A stretch of 64,000 nucleotides of DNA from UBA2330 sp049293015 (GCA_049293015.1 JBATSB010000063.1:1-64000), one strand, 5' to 3'; shown: positions 53,209 to 62,335, counted from the first letter of the stretch. Made by a program: numbers and translations. The notes: a model not told the origin generated them from the sequence alone.

Positions 53209-54501
53209 TTGAAAAAATATTTAATAATAATAACTGTATTTTTGTGCTGTGCTGGTGAAGCCGGTGCTGCTGATGATTATTGGCTAATGCAGCCGAAACA
53301 GACTTCACAAAATCTGTCCTCTTGTGTTTTTACAGACACATTAAACGGCTGGATCGCAGGTGATTCAGGACTTATTATTAATACAAGAAATAATGGCTTG
53401 AGCTGGGAACAACAATTTACTGGTATTACAAATAACATAATCGAATTATTTTTTCTGAATGGGAATGTCGGATATGCACTCTCCTGGGTACTCGATGCAA
53501 CTCCACCTAATTATTACGGGACGAAAATTCTCACAACAATAAACGGCGGTCAGAACTGGAACGTATCTATGTTCCCGGATTCAAATGTATTTCTCAATAC
53601 TGTTTTTTTTCGTGATAGTCTGAACGGCTATCTTGCCGGATCGGGCGGTAAATTATATTATACTTCTGACGGTGGTGCTGACTGGCTTTTAGCACCAATA
53701 GATTCCGGAATAGACTTTGGATTCCCTGTTAACAAAATAAGTTTTTATGATGAAAATTACGGACTGGCAGTAGGAGGAGCAATTGATATCGCAGGAGTAG
53801 TATGGAAATCCACTAACGGCGGCAGGTCGTGGAGGACGATTGTAGTCGGTCCCGAACCAATAAATGATTTTCTGTTTCTTGATAAAAATAATGCAGTCGG
53901 AGTAGGCGGTGATTTTGAATACGGCTCGAGTCAGATCAATTCATCTGATATGGGATCAAACTGGCTGTATGAGGAATTCCAGGTATTCGGAATTGCGAAT
54001 ACAATTGCTTACAGAACTCCCGAAGAAGGCTGGATATCTCTCGGCATCGTTGACAGTTTTCTTGTGACTACTAACGGCGGTCAGAACTGGAATCTGACCG
54101 GTACTCCTCAGCAAAGTAACATTTATGACATTACATTCAGCAGCAACAGGAACGGCTGGGCAGTCGGAAATAACGGCGTGATTCTGAAATACAATTCATC
54201 TCTCGTCAGTGTAAATAATTTAAATTCCGTAAATCCGGAAAGTTTTATTTTGCAACAGAATTATCCAAACCCCTTTAATCCGAAGACAGTTATCAATTAC
54301 GAATTACGGGTTACGAGTAATGCGAAGCTAAGAGTATTTGATGTTCTGGGGAATGAAGTCGCTGAGTTGGTAAATGAGAAGCAGAATGCGGGAAGTTATT
54401 CTGTGGAGTTTGATGGCAGTGGATTTGCGAGTGGGATTTATTTTTATAAGCTGACTGCGGGAGAATTTAGTGAAACAAAACGTATGATACTTTTGAAATA
54501 A
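53209..54501 (+). CDS. Secreted YCF48-like BNR propeller protein with T9SS sorting domain
   Basis: 430 residues from a TTG start (no ATG in frame before the signal peptide MKKYLIIITVFLCCAGEAG). The mature part repeats the YCF48/BNR pattern: FTDTLNGWIAGDSGLIINT, TTINGGQNWNVS, YTSDGGADWLLA, KSTNGGRSWRTI, VTTNGGQNWNLTG, NRNGWAVGNNGVILKYNS. In photosynthetic organisms YCF48 helps assemble photosystem II, but in this lineage such proteins are surface propellers. The sorting domain QNYPNPFNP to RMILLK is nearly identical to that of the M14 carboxypeptidase at 5835-8270 (INYELRVTSNAKLRVFDVLG). The heptamer-derived piece is at 54288-54322. Confidence 0.9.
   Translation: MKKYLIIITVFLCCAGEAGAADDYWLMQPKQTSQNLSSCVFTDTLNGWIAGDSGLIINTRNNGLSWEQQFTGITNNIIELFFLNGNVGYALSWVLDATPPNYYGTKILTTINGGQNWNVSMFPDSNVFLNTVFFRDSLNGYLAGSGGKLYYTSDGGADWLLAPIDSGIDFGFPVNKISFYDENYGLAVGGAIDIAGVVWKSTNGGRSWRTIVVGPEPINDFLFLDKNNAVGVGGDFEYGSSQINSSDMGSNWLYEEFQVFGIANTIAYRTPEEGWISLGIVDSFLVTTNGGQNWNLTGTPQQSNIYDITFSSNRNGWAVGNNGVILKYNSSLVSVNNLNSVNPESFILQQNYPNPFNPKTVINYELRVTSNAKLRVFDVLGNEVAELVNEKQNAGSYSVEFDGSGFASGIYFYKLTAGEFSETKRMILLK
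54288..54322 (+). repeat. Diverged AGTTACG heptamer array in the T9SS domain
   Basis: Five heptamers AGTTATC, AATTACG, AATTACG, GGTTACG, AGTAATG in a row encode part of INYELRVTS. A cleaner copy of the same array is at 6015-6048. Confidence 0.8.
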
Positions 54502-54545
54502 TTTCAAATTGCAAATTACAAATAAGTAATTTTTTAATTTTGAAA

Positions 54546-54580
54546 CCCGCAGAGAATAATGATTTCTCTGCGGGATTTTT
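54546..54580 (+). terminator. Rho-independent terminator after the YCF48-like gene
   Basis: CCCGCAGAGA (54546-54555) pairs with TCTCTGCGGG (54565-54574), followed by ATTTTTATT. The stem resembles the CGCAGAGTC hairpin family, so it may derive from that repeat. Confidence 0.88.
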
Positions 54581-54614
54581 ATTAAGATATGATTTTGCGA
54601 ACCCGAATTCATTC

Positions 54615-54879
54615 GGGTGAAGCAATCCGAATTTTATACAGTTTTATAATTTAAAAGAATATTGATTCCAAAATTAAAAGATTATTCACCGCTGATAATT
54701 TTTGTCATAGATTCGGAGATTGCTTCGCTTCGCTCTCAAAGTCATATAGGCGGGTGAAGCAATCCGAATTTTATACATATCTATAATTTAAAAGAATACT
54801 GATTCCAAAATTGAATGATTATTCACCGCTGATAATTTTTGTCGTAGATTCAGAGATAGCTTCGCTCGCAAAATCATAT
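54615..54879. repeat. 137-bp tandem duplication
   Basis: Copy 1 starts at GGGTGAAGCAATCCGAATTT (54615) and copy 2 at 54752, period 137 bases. Copies share TTATTCACCGCTGATAATTT and TAGATTC and end with TTCGCT-containing runs. There are about a dozen differences, so the duplication is not recent. It fills most of the gap between two terminators. Confidence 0.85.
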
Positions 54880-54898
54880 CTTTATTGTACAATGATCA

Positions 54899-54936
54899 AT
54901 AAAAAAAAACGCCGGTGAAAAAATTCTCCGGCGTTT
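54899..54936 (-). terminator. Rho-independent terminator of the gene at 54958
   Basis: AAACGCCGG (54907-54915) pairs with CCGGCGTTT (54928-54936); on the minus strand the stem is followed by a long T run (A run at 54900-54909). 21 bases after the stop. Confidence 0.93.
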
Positions 54937-54957
54937 GAAATTTGTGATAGTTATAAA

Positions 54958-55758
54958 TTACTTACTATCTTCGGAACTTGCTTTATACTCTTTCATTACA
55001 TAACCTGTTAAAAATCCTGAATCCGGATTTATCTTTAATCCTTCATCAATCATCTCTTTCGCTTTAGCTTTATCACCTTCGTCGTCTCTTTTTAAAAGAC
55101 ACAAAGCAATATATCCATACACCATGTCCTGTCCCCAGTCCGGGTACAGTTCACTTTTTGGCTTATATGTTTTGAAAAGTGCTTCAGATTTTTCAAGAGT
55201 CGGAAGTGCAATTTTAACGCCGCCACCAAAAGCTTCAGGCATGTAGAATTGTGAGATGCCTGTGACGAGTACATATCTTGGATTATTTGCATCAAGCTTT
55301 TTTGCCTCTGTGTCAGCGTATTGCGTTGCTGAAATAATTTCCTCCATCTTCTCCTGCTCGTACTGCCATCTGTTAAAATTCAGCGACTCAAGTAATACAA
55401 ATGAATCACAGAATTCAGGATTTGCATCAATTGATTTGGTAATTGTCTCAATTCCCGACTCAGTATATTTCTTTGTTTTATCTTTGTCCTCAGTTCTCAT
55501 ACCGACCAAAGCAAGTCCATAGTCTGCTAAAGCCATATAATAATTTACAAGCCACGGCTTTTCCTTAAGCTGAAGTATTCTTTCGAACTGACCTCTTGCC
55601 TTGATCAGCTTAGCTTCGTCACTGGTATTCATTGCTTCTGTAAGTGCTTTCTTACTTTTAAGAATTGCTTTGTCAAAATCCTCGTCAGCCTTTACCGACA
55701 TTGATCCTATTGAAAGCAAAATTAATAGAGTGAAAATGGAAATTGTTTTTAGGTTCAT
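54958..55758 (-). CDS. Secreted TPR-like protein
   Basis: 266 residues with a signal peptide (1-24), otherwise helical and charged. Repeats of the tetratricopeptide type occur (about 90-125, 155-185 and 200-255: YGYIALCLLKRDDEGDKAKAKEMIDEGLKINPDS). It lies 59 bases after the TonB receptor gene and probably belongs to the same operon, so it may help the receptor or its substrate delivery. A partner role is only inferred. Confidence 0.75.
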   Translation of the reverse strand: MNLKTISIFTLLILLSIGSMSVKADEDFDKAILKSKKALTEAMNTSDEAKLIKARGQFERILQLKEKPWLVNYYMALADYGLALVGMRTEDKDKTKKYTESGIETITKSIDANPEFCDSFVLLESLNFNRWQYEQEKMEEIISATQYADTEAKKLDANNPRYVLVTGISQFYMPEAFGGGVKIALPTLEKSEALFKTYKPKSELYPDWGQDMVYGYIALCLLKRDDEGDKAKAKEMIDEGLKINPDSGFLTGYVMKEYKASSEDSK

Positions 55759-55817
55759 TTTTTTAATTTCTCCTTTTGAAATTAGTTTTTGGTTTATGAT
55801 TTAGTTTGTAAAAAAAA

Positions 55818-58070
55818 TTATAATTGTAATCCAAGTCCAAGATACAGACTCCTTTTATTGTTTGTATAAATTGGTACCTGTGTCGAATAATCATTATTGT
55901 AAGTATAATCATAAAGATTATTCTGATTAAAAATATTATTCACTGCTAAAACTCCGACAGCGAATTTTCCAAACATTGAAAAAATATACTGCGCATTCAT
56001 ATCAAGACGGTTGTAAGTCGGGAATCTTCCGCTGTTCACTCCGCCATAGATCGGTACATATACGTCCATATTATTATTATAAAAACTTCCAGTCACTGGA
56101 GTATATGGTCTTCCTGTTGACAGCTTATAAGACATTCCAAACACTATTTTATCTGTTAGATTATAACTGCCTACTACGCTGAGATTATTTGTTATGTCAT
56201 AGTTTGAAGGTGCAATATAAGTAGCGTCATACTGCTCTCTCTTTGAATCAGAATATGCATAAGAGATCCAGCCTGTGAATTTGTTTGAGATCTTTGTTTT
56301 TAAAAATACATCTATACCTTTTGCAAATCCCTTTCCTTCCGAGCCATAATAAAAATCTGTGATGTTCCTTAATACCAGATTGGCATAACGCTTATAATAT
56401 CCTTCCACTCTGAATACAAGTTTGCCTTCTTTATTGAATTCATATCCGAGAATGTAATGGACAGCTTCTTCAGGTTCGAGATTATTATCATCAGAGCTGT
56501 AATATTCTGTCAGACCCGGATACTGATGATACACACCTACAGCACCTCTGACAGTTTGATTTTTTGCAAGCAGAAATCCAAATGAAAATCTCGGATCAAA
56601 ACTTACTTTTTCCGAAAGTGTCTGATAATCTGACCTGATGCCTGGAATTATAAACAGATCACTTGTTAGTCTGATCTGACCTTCAACATAAGCGCCGATC
56701 CTGCCTGCACTTGCGTTTGTATCAAGATCTATAGAAGGTGCATTCAGTGCGAGATTATATTGAAACTGCGGGACAATTCCATTTATGCTGTAACCGTTAT
56801 ATTCATACTCAACGCCGGTATTTATATCCGTTTTATTGCTTGCCTGTATTGTAAGTTCTGCCCGACCTTTGGAATAAGTATGTTGTTCAGTCGTGTTTAA
56901 AACTCCGTAGGCAGAATTATTTTCATTAAAGCTGAAAGAACCGCCGATGCCAAGCAGTGTAGTTACAGAAGGTGCAGATGTATATTTTAGATTTGCAAAA
57001 TAATTATTTGAACTACCTTCAAAGTAGCCGTCATAAGTCGGACCTGCATTTTTTATTCCGACTTTATCGTCACTGTAATTTCCGTAAGCTTTCAGATTTC
57101 CTGTTTTACCAATGTTGTATGAGATCGTACCGCCGAGTTGATTTGACTGCGGGATAGGATTATACTCGGAGTGTTTTCCGTTGATAGCAAAATAAGGTTC
57201 GAGAAATAATTTCCCTGCTGTAAATGTCGCGCCTAGTTTTCTGTCATCTGAAAGATAGACTCCTGACAGAGATGCATTTGCCAGACCAAGCCATGCAAAC
57301 ATTCCCGAGCCCTGAGGCATGTCATAAGATTTCAGATCAAGTACGGCTGACAGTACGTTTCCATACTTTGCGGAAAATCCTCCGCTTGTAAAATTAATGC
57401 CCTTCAGTCCCCATGGATTAATAGTGGAATAAGATGAAGTATTAAAGTCATCATCAAAGATGAATGGGTTATAAAGCGATGCCATGTCAATGATGGTAAG
57501 TACTTCATTTGGATTTCCGCCACGTACTGTGATACGACTGCCTTCGTTTACCTGATTAGATCCGGGGAAAGTAGTGATGGCTCTGTAAATGTCAGCGTCT
57601 GCACCCGGGATCCTGACAATTTCAAGTGGTGTCAGTGTGACGGCATTGTTGTTGCCTGATGTAAATGAACTTGCAGTGACAAGTATTTCATCAGTCCTGA
57701 TCTCCTCTTTTGAAAGTCTTACATTCAGTAATACAGGCTGTCCGCGGAATATATCTAACGGTAATGTCTTGGTAGTATAGTCAATGTAAGATACAATCAA
57801 ATTTACCGGTCCGAATTTTTCTGTTTCGAATTCATAAAAACCTTTTTCATCAGTGGTAGCACCATCTATAGTTCCTTCGATCACAACATTAACGCCGACA
57901 AGTATAGCTTCTTTTTCACCTGTGACTTTTCCTGATATGAGTGTCGTCTCAACTGTCTTTTCAGTCTTAAGAGTGTCTTCAGTCTTAACAGAATCTTTTT
58001 CCTGTGAAAAAGAATTTCCGTAGGATAAAAAAAATGTTATTGTAATTATTAAAGTATAAATAAATTTCAT
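55818..58070 (-). CDS. TonB-dependent receptor with carboxypeptidase-regulatory-like N-domain
   Basis: 750 residues: signal peptide to FSQ, CarboxypepD_reg-like domain (about 44-125: SGKVTGEKEAILVGVNVVIEG, TTDEKGFYEFETEK), plug (DEILVTASSF, IVRIPGADADIYRAITTFPG and SRITVRGGNPNEVLTIIDMASLYNPF) and barrel ending in NKRSLYLGLGLQL. The domain order suits carbohydrate or peptide uptake of SusC/OMP type, but no SusD partner lies nearby. Only 6 bases separate its ATG from the pterin dehydratase gene. Confidence 0.9.
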   Translation of the reverse strand: MKFIYTLIITITFFLSYGNSFSQEKDSVKTEDTLKTEKTVETTLISGKVTGEKEAILVGVNVVIEGTIDGATTDEKGFYEFETEKFGPVNLIVSYIDYTTKTLPLDIFRGQPVLLNVRLSKEEIRTDEILVTASSFTSGNNNAVTLTPLEIVRIPGADADIYRAITTFPGSNQVNEGSRITVRGGNPNEVLTIIDMASLYNPFIFDDDFNTSSYSTINPWGLKGINFTSGGFSAKYGNVLSAVLDLKSYDMPQGSGMFAWLGLANASLSGVYLSDDRKLGATFTAGKLFLEPYFAINGKHSEYNPIPQSNQLGGTISYNIGKTGNLKAYGNYSDDKVGIKNAGPTYDGYFEGSSNNYFANLKYTSAPSVTTLLGIGGSFSFNENNSAYGVLNTTEQHTYSKGRAELTIQASNKTDINTGVEYEYNGYSINGIVPQFQYNLALNAPSIDLDTNASAGRIGAYVEGQIRLTSDLFIIPGIRSDYQTLSEKVSFDPRFSFGFLLAKNQTVRGAVGVYHQYPGLTEYYSSDDNNLEPEEAVHYILGYEFNKEGKLVFRVEGYYKRYANLVLRNITDFYYGSEGKGFAKGIDVFLKTKISNKFTGWISYAYSDSKREQYDATYIAPSNYDITNNLSVVGSYNLTDKIVFGMSYKLSTGRPYTPVTGSFYNNNMDVYVPIYGGVNSGRFPTYNRLDMNAQYIFSMFGKFAVGVLAVNNIFNQNNLYDYTYNNDYSTQVPIYTNNKRSLYLGLGLQL

Positions 58071-58076
58071 TTCGAA

Positions 58077-58361
58077 TTAAAATTTTAAAGTTTCAATATC
58101 TTTAGCAATGTCGATATCCTTTTGAGTGATTCCTTTTGCAGAATGTGTTGAGAATGAAACTTCAACTTCCGAATATTTCATTGTCATATAATCCGGGTGA
58201 TGATCATGCTGCTGACAAAATGCACCGATTGCAGTGACAAGTCCCATAGTCTGCGGAAATCCGGCTGTTTTGAAATTCTTTTTTATTGAAGATCCGATAG
58301 ATTCCCATCCGGTTAGTTCTTCTAAATTTTTCTCGATCTGATCTTGTGTAAGCTTTTCCAT
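58077..58361 (-). CDS. phhB: 4a-hydroxytetrahydrobiopterin dehydratase (pterin carbinolamine dehydratase)
   Basis: 94 residues of the PCD/DCoH family: the active site QQHDHHPDY (H52, H54, H55) and the W in GWE, ending with THSAKGITQKD. Dehydrates the 4a-carbinolamine formed by pterin-dependent hydroxylases; in bacteria without phenylalanine hydroxylase the role is uncertain. No phhA in the window. Tightly linked to the downstream TonB receptor gene. Confidence 0.93.
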   Translation of the reverse strand: MEKLTQDQIEKNLEELTGWESIGSSIKKNFKTAGFPQTMGLVTAIGAFCQQHDHHPDYMTMKYSEVEVSFSTHSAKGITQKDIDIAKDIETLKF

Positions 58362-58386
58362 TTTGTTAATTGTTTTAGTTAGTTTG

Positions 58387-58689
58387 TTATTTTTTATTGG
58401 ATCTAATAATATTCTCGAGATTGTTCAAATAGTTTTCAAAAGCTTTATAACCTTTTGAAGTGATCTTATATTTAGAAAGAGGTTTACGGTCAACGAAAAG
58501 TTTCTTTACGCTGATATATCCTGCTTGTTCTAATTTTTTTAAATGAACACTCAGATTCCCGTCTGTTGCATTTACTTTCGCTTTTAAGAAATTAAATTCG
58601 GCTTCTTCTATTCCCACAAGTACTGCCATGATGGAAGTCCTAATCCGGGAATGTATTACATCGTCAATTTGCTGATAGTCATAATTCAT
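58387..58689 (-). CDS. Winged-helix transcriptional regulator
   Basis: 100 residues with an HTH like MarR/ArsR-family dimers: IHSRIRTSIMAVLVGIEEAEFNFLKAKVNATDGNLSVHLKKLEQAGYISVKK and KYKITSKGYKAF form the wing. The ATG at 58687-58689 overlaps the stop of the upstream membrane-protein gene, so the two are coupled. An operator of two near-palindromes stands upstream of that membrane-protein gene (59306-59334), which suggests autoregulation of the operon. Confidence 0.88.
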   Translation of the reverse strand: MNYDYQQIDDVIHSRIRTSIMAVLVGIEEAEFNFLKAKVNATDGNLSVHLKKLEQAGYISVKKLFVDRKPLSKYKITSKGYKAFENYLNNLENIIRSNKK

Positions 58690-59291
58690 TATGCTGTTCT
58701 TTCAAGTAGCTCTTTTGATCTTTTGTTTAATACTATTCCCGGAACGATCTGAAATAAAATTATCATAACTGCAAATACAAGCAATGTATGAATTCCCGGA
58801 AATACGAACATAAAAATTGCCCCTGCCCACCATCCGTATGAAACAGATTTCAGCCAGCTAAGCTGCTGTATCGATCCGCTGGTAAAGTATGAAATGCCGA
58901 GAGACGTTGCTATTATCGGACAAATAAATATCGGATTATAAGCACCTGAAAAGGACCCGACAAATCCGTATATAAACATTGCAACTCCTGATGCAAGCCA
59001 AAGTGATGACATTAATCTTCCGGCGTAAGTAGAAACACTGCTTCTTTTACTTTGATATTTACCGATAAAAATATCTGCAATCGCTCCGGATACCATTAGT
59101 ACCAGCCAGACAAATCCCGCATACTTAGGATAAAAGTTCAGCTTTATAATAAGATAATTTAAAAATAATGCAACTGCTACGAGTATGCCCCAGAAGATAT
59201 AATGAATTCCGTTATCGATATTCATCTTGCGTGTGTCTTCCATCATTTTTTTGATCAGGGATAGTTCCAGTTCTGCTTTTCTAGATTCCAT
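58689..59291 (-). CDS. Multi-pass membrane protein of the regulator operon
   Basis: 200 residues: a charged N-terminus (about 1-28) followed by five or six hydrophobic segments (IHYIFWGILVAVALFLNYL, FVWLVLMVSGAIADIFIG, SLWLASGVAMFIYGFVG, PIFICPIIATSLGISYF, YGWWAGAIFMFVFPGIHTLLVFAVMIILF). It is the first gene of an operon that continues with the winged-helix regulator, pterin dehydratase and TonB receptor. The regulator probably controls it; function unknown. Confidence 0.8.
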   Translation of the reverse strand: MESRKAELELSLIKKMMEDTRKMNIDNGIHYIFWGILVAVALFLNYLIIKLNFYPKYAGFVWLVLMVSGAIADIFIGKYQSKRSSVSTYAGRLMSSLWLASGVAMFIYGFVGSFSGAYNPIFICPIIATSLGISYFTSGSIQQLSWLKSVSYGWWAGAIFMFVFPGIHTLLVFAVMIILFQIVPGIVLNKRSKELLERTA

Positions 59292-59305
59292 TTTTTTAAT
59301 TTAAT

Positions 59306-59334
59306 TAAAGTGCTTTAAAAAATAAAGTGCTTTA
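59306..59334 (-). promoter_or_regulatory. Two TAAAGTGCTTTA sites, probable operator
   Basis: Exact copies at 59306-59317 and 59323-59334, each an imperfect palindrome (TAAAG-TG-CTTTA), centre-to-centre distance 17 bases, 15-43 bases upstream of the start of the membrane-protein gene. The second gene of that operon encodes a winged-helix protein, so these are probable sites for it and could overlap the promoter. Confidence 0.65.
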
Positions 59335-59382
59335 CAAAAATAGAGAGTTTTAATTTAAATGTCAAGAGCTTTTTACTTTATC

Positions 59383-59424
59383 TAAAAAAAAACTTCCGGA
59401 ATCAAATGAACTGAATCCGGAAGT
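59383..59424 (-). terminator. Rho-independent terminator of icd
   Basis: ACTTCCGGA (59392-59400) pairs with TCCGGAAGT (59416-59424) with GGAATC extending inward; the minus-strand copy is followed by a T run (A run at 59384-59392). 23 bases after the icd stop. Confidence 0.9.
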
Positions 59425-59446
59425 ATATTTTATAAAATCAATCAGA

Positions 59447-60886
59447 TCAGGAGTACCCTGCTTCTCCGTCAAAGTTATACATATGTTCTGTCTTTATAAA
59501 ATCAAATCCAGAATCATATACTTTCTCCAGTAGTTTTATTACATCAGAGTTATTGATCACTTCACCTTTGTTTACAGTTTGATATCTGCATCTCCAGTGA
59601 TCTGTGCAGAATGTTTCAGGTTCACCGTCAGGCCAGACCTGTACACCTCTGTTGCTGATGTATGCAAGATATAAAACATCCGTTCCGATTTTTTTCAGAA
59701 TCTCTCCAAGTTCTTCAGCAGTTCCGTTTCTCCAGTCGATATAGATATCTACTCCGATCAGGTCTTTCTGCTGAATTTTTGGTTTTGATACTTCACCTGT
59801 ACTTTCTTTTTTAGTTGGTGATCTTTTGTACTCAACAGATTTAAGAGTGGTTGGTACTTCTCCCATCCTTTCTATTACAGCTTTTGCAAATTCCTTTGTA
59901 CCAACTTTTTCTTTGCTGATATTTTCTTTAAAAATATCATAAGTGTGTACGCCGTCTTCGAGAGTTTTGAGCCAGGCATTATGAACTTTACTTGCAGTTT
60001 CACTTTGACCAATATGATTCAGCATCATTACTGCACCAAGCAACAGACCGGATGGATTAGCAAGATTTTGACCTGCTCTTCTTGGTGCTGATCCGTGAAT
60101 GGCTTCAAACATTGCAAAGTTCTGTCCAATGTTTGCTGATCCTGCCAGACCAACTGATCCCGTTATCTGTGCTGCGACATCAGAAAGTATGTCACCATAT
60201 AAATTTTCCATAACGATCACATCAAAATCTTCAGGAGTATTTGCCATTTTTGCTGCACCGATATCAACGATCCATACTTCATTTTCAATATCAGGATAAT
60301 CTGCAGAAATTTCTTTAAAGACCTGATGAAATAAACCATCTGTCAGTTTCATAATATTGTCTTTTACAAAACAGGTAACCTTCTTTCTGTTATTTGCAAC
60401 TGCATATTCAAATGCATAGCGGACTATTTTTTCTGAACCGGGTCGTGAGATGAGTTTAAGACACTGATAGACTTCCTGAGTCTGTCTGTATTCAATACCG
60501 GCATAAAGGTCTTCCTCATTTTCTCTGACAATGACGACATCCATTACAGGATGTTTTGTGGAAACATAAGGATGATAAGAAATACATGGTCTTATATTTG
60601 CATAAAGTCCCAGAGTCTTTCTTGTAGTGACATTCAGACTTTTGTAACCGCCACCCTGCGGAGTTGTGATTGGAGCTTTGAGAAACACTTTTGTTCTGCG
60701 GAGTGAATCCCATGCAGTCGGTTCTATACCGGCTACATTTCCTCTGAGATAAACCTGTTCGCCGATCTCAATAGTTTCTATATCAAGATCAGCTCCTGCT
60801 GAAGTAATAATATTTAATGTTGCTTCCATTATTTCAGGACCGATACCATCGCCGTATGCGACAGTAATAGGTGTGTTTTTAGACAT
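59447..60886 (-). CDS. icd: NADP-type isocitrate dehydrogenase with C-terminal extension
   Basis: 479 residues. The N-terminal 330 residues have the isocitrate/isopropylmalate dehydrogenase signature: VAYGDGIGPEIMEA, LKAPITTPQGGGYKSLNVTTRK, ENEEDLYAGIEYR, metal site NLYGDILSDVAAQITGSVGL and EAIHGSAPRRAGQNLANP. The C-terminal 140 residues (KESTGEV to the end) include DIYIDWRNG and QVWPDGEPET, as in the Thermus-type enzymes with an extra domain. TCA-cycle enzyme, cytoplasmic. It stands alone. Confidence 0.95.
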   Translation of the reverse strand: MSKNTPITVAYGDGIGPEIMEATLNIITSAGADLDIETIEIGEQVYLRGNVAGIEPTAWDSLRRTKVFLKAPITTPQGGGYKSLNVTTRKTLGLYANIRPCISYHPYVSTKHPVMDVVIVRENEEDLYAGIEYRQTQEVYQCLKLISRPGSEKIVRYAFEYAVANNRKKVTCFVKDNIMKLTDGLFHQVFKEISADYPDIENEVWIVDIGAAKMANTPEDFDVIVMENLYGDILSDVAAQITGSVGLAGSANIGQNFAMFEAIHGSAPRRAGQNLANPSGLLLGAVMMLNHIGQSETASKVHNAWLKTLEDGVHTYDIFKENISKEKVGTKEFAKAVIERMGEVPTTLKSVEYKRSPTKKESTGEVSKPKIQQKDLIGVDIYIDWRNGTAEELGEILKKIGTDVLYLAYISNRGVQVWPDGEPETFCTDHWRCRYQTVNKGEVINNSDVIKLLEKVYDSGFDFIKTEHMYNFDGEAGYS

Positions 60887-60973
60887 GAAATCCTTTCTGT
60901 TATATTTTTTAGTTTACCAATTTAACTATATGTATCAATATTTTAAATCTAATAATAATAGTAATTCTAAAAC

Positions 60974-62335
60974 TTAATTTTCAGTAACCAGAGGGTTTGT
61001 AGAAATATCTCTTTCCTGAATATAGGTCTCAACCTTATATCTCTTAGCCACCAATATAAATGCAAATGAAGTAACAAGCATCAGAACAGCAAAGAACCAG
61101 TAATATTCTGATCCTTCTAATTTATAACTTCCATCATCATTCACGATAAGCTGATTGACAAGAGCTGTGATACCATTTCCAAGTGAAACTCCGAGCAGCC
61201 AGAATCCCATTATAATTGACTTCATGCTGTTAGGTGCCTGTGTATAAGAAAATTCCAGTCCGGTAATTGAAACCATTACCTCGGCAGCGGTCAGGATCAC
61301 ATATGCCCAGAACTGCCACAAGATACTCGGAGTACCTCCTGAAGTAATTGAAGTTTCTGCAAATGCAATAATGACAAATGAAAATACTGCCAGAAACATG
61401 CCGATTGAAATTTTTCGCAGCATGGTTAAAGGAAAAATTTTATCAATGGCAGGATAAAGCCAATATGTAAACAATGGAATGAATATCATTATTAGCAATG
61501 GATTGATCGCCTGTATCTGTGAAGCTAGAAGTTCAAATTTTACAAATCCAAGATCAACCATTTTATCCATCTTTTCAGCCTGCAGCACCCATGAAGATCC
61601 TGTCTGATCGAATAATGACCAGAATACTGCTATGAAAATATACATAATGCTGAGATTCATTATAGCTTTTTTTCCACTCTCACTGAATATATCAAGCTTG
61701 TATGCTTTCCATCCTACAGGCGGAATTGCAATAAAAACTTTTCGTCCCATCCAGAAAACTATTGTAGCTAAAAGCATTAATATTCCGGGAACACCAAATG
61801 CAACATGAGGTCCATACCAGTCGAGTAATATCGGTGTCAGCAAAGTAGATATAGCAGCTCCCAGATTTATGGAGAAATAAAAATAGCCGAATATTTTTTC
61901 AAGAAGATGTTTATTCTTTTTTTGAAACTGATCTCCTACGTGAGCAGAGACACATGGCTTTATTCCGCCTGATCCGACCGCTATCAGAGTAAGTCCAATT
62001 GCCAGACCAAATCTTGATTCATCTATTGCCAGAGCTACATGACCAAATACATATACAATAGAAAGGAGTATTATCGTTTTATATTTTCCCCAGAAGACAT
62101 CGGAAATGATAGCACCGATTATCGGGAAAAAATATGTAGCCATACTGAAGACGTGATACCATTTTGTAGCTTCGTTGTCATTCATGACATCCAGACCATC
62201 CGAGCCCATAAGATACTGAGTCATGAATACGACCAGTATCCCTTTCATCCCGTAATAGCTGAACCGTTCCGCCAGCTCATTACCAATGATATATGGAATA
62301 CCTTTTGGAAATTTGTTACTAGTCACATCTGACAT
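60974..62335 (-). CDS. dtpT: POT/PTR2-family oligopeptide transporter
   Basis: 453 residues of the proton-dependent di-/tripeptide transporters. The ExxERFxYYG motif is NELAERFSYYG (residues 17-28). PTR2-type SGGIKPCVSAHVGDQF follows (about 120), and ten or more membrane segments follow. Imports small peptides with protons; a match for the secreted peptidases of the window. Substrate range not inferred. Confidence 0.93.
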   Translation of the reverse strand: MSDVTSNKFPKGIPYIIGNELAERFSYYGMKGILVVFMTQYLMGSDGLDVMNDNEATKWYHVFSMATYFFPIIGAIISDVFWGKYKTIILLSIVYVFGHVALAIDESRFGLAIGLTLIAVGSGGIKPCVSAHVGDQFQKKNKHLLEKIFGYFYFSINLGAAISTLLTPILLDWYGPHVAFGVPGILMLLATIVFWMGRKVFIAIPPVGWKAYKLDIFSESGKKAIMNLSIMYIFIAVFWSLFDQTGSSWVLQAEKMDKMVDLGFVKFELLASQIQAINPLLIMIFIPLFTYWLYPAIDKIFPLTMLRKISIGMFLAVFSFVIIAFAETSITSGGTPSILWQFWAYVILTAAEVMVSITGLEFSYTQAPNSMKSIIMGFWLLGVSLGNGITALVNQLIVNDDGSYKLEGSEYYWFFAVLMLVTSFAFILVAKRYKVETYIQERDISTNPLVTEN

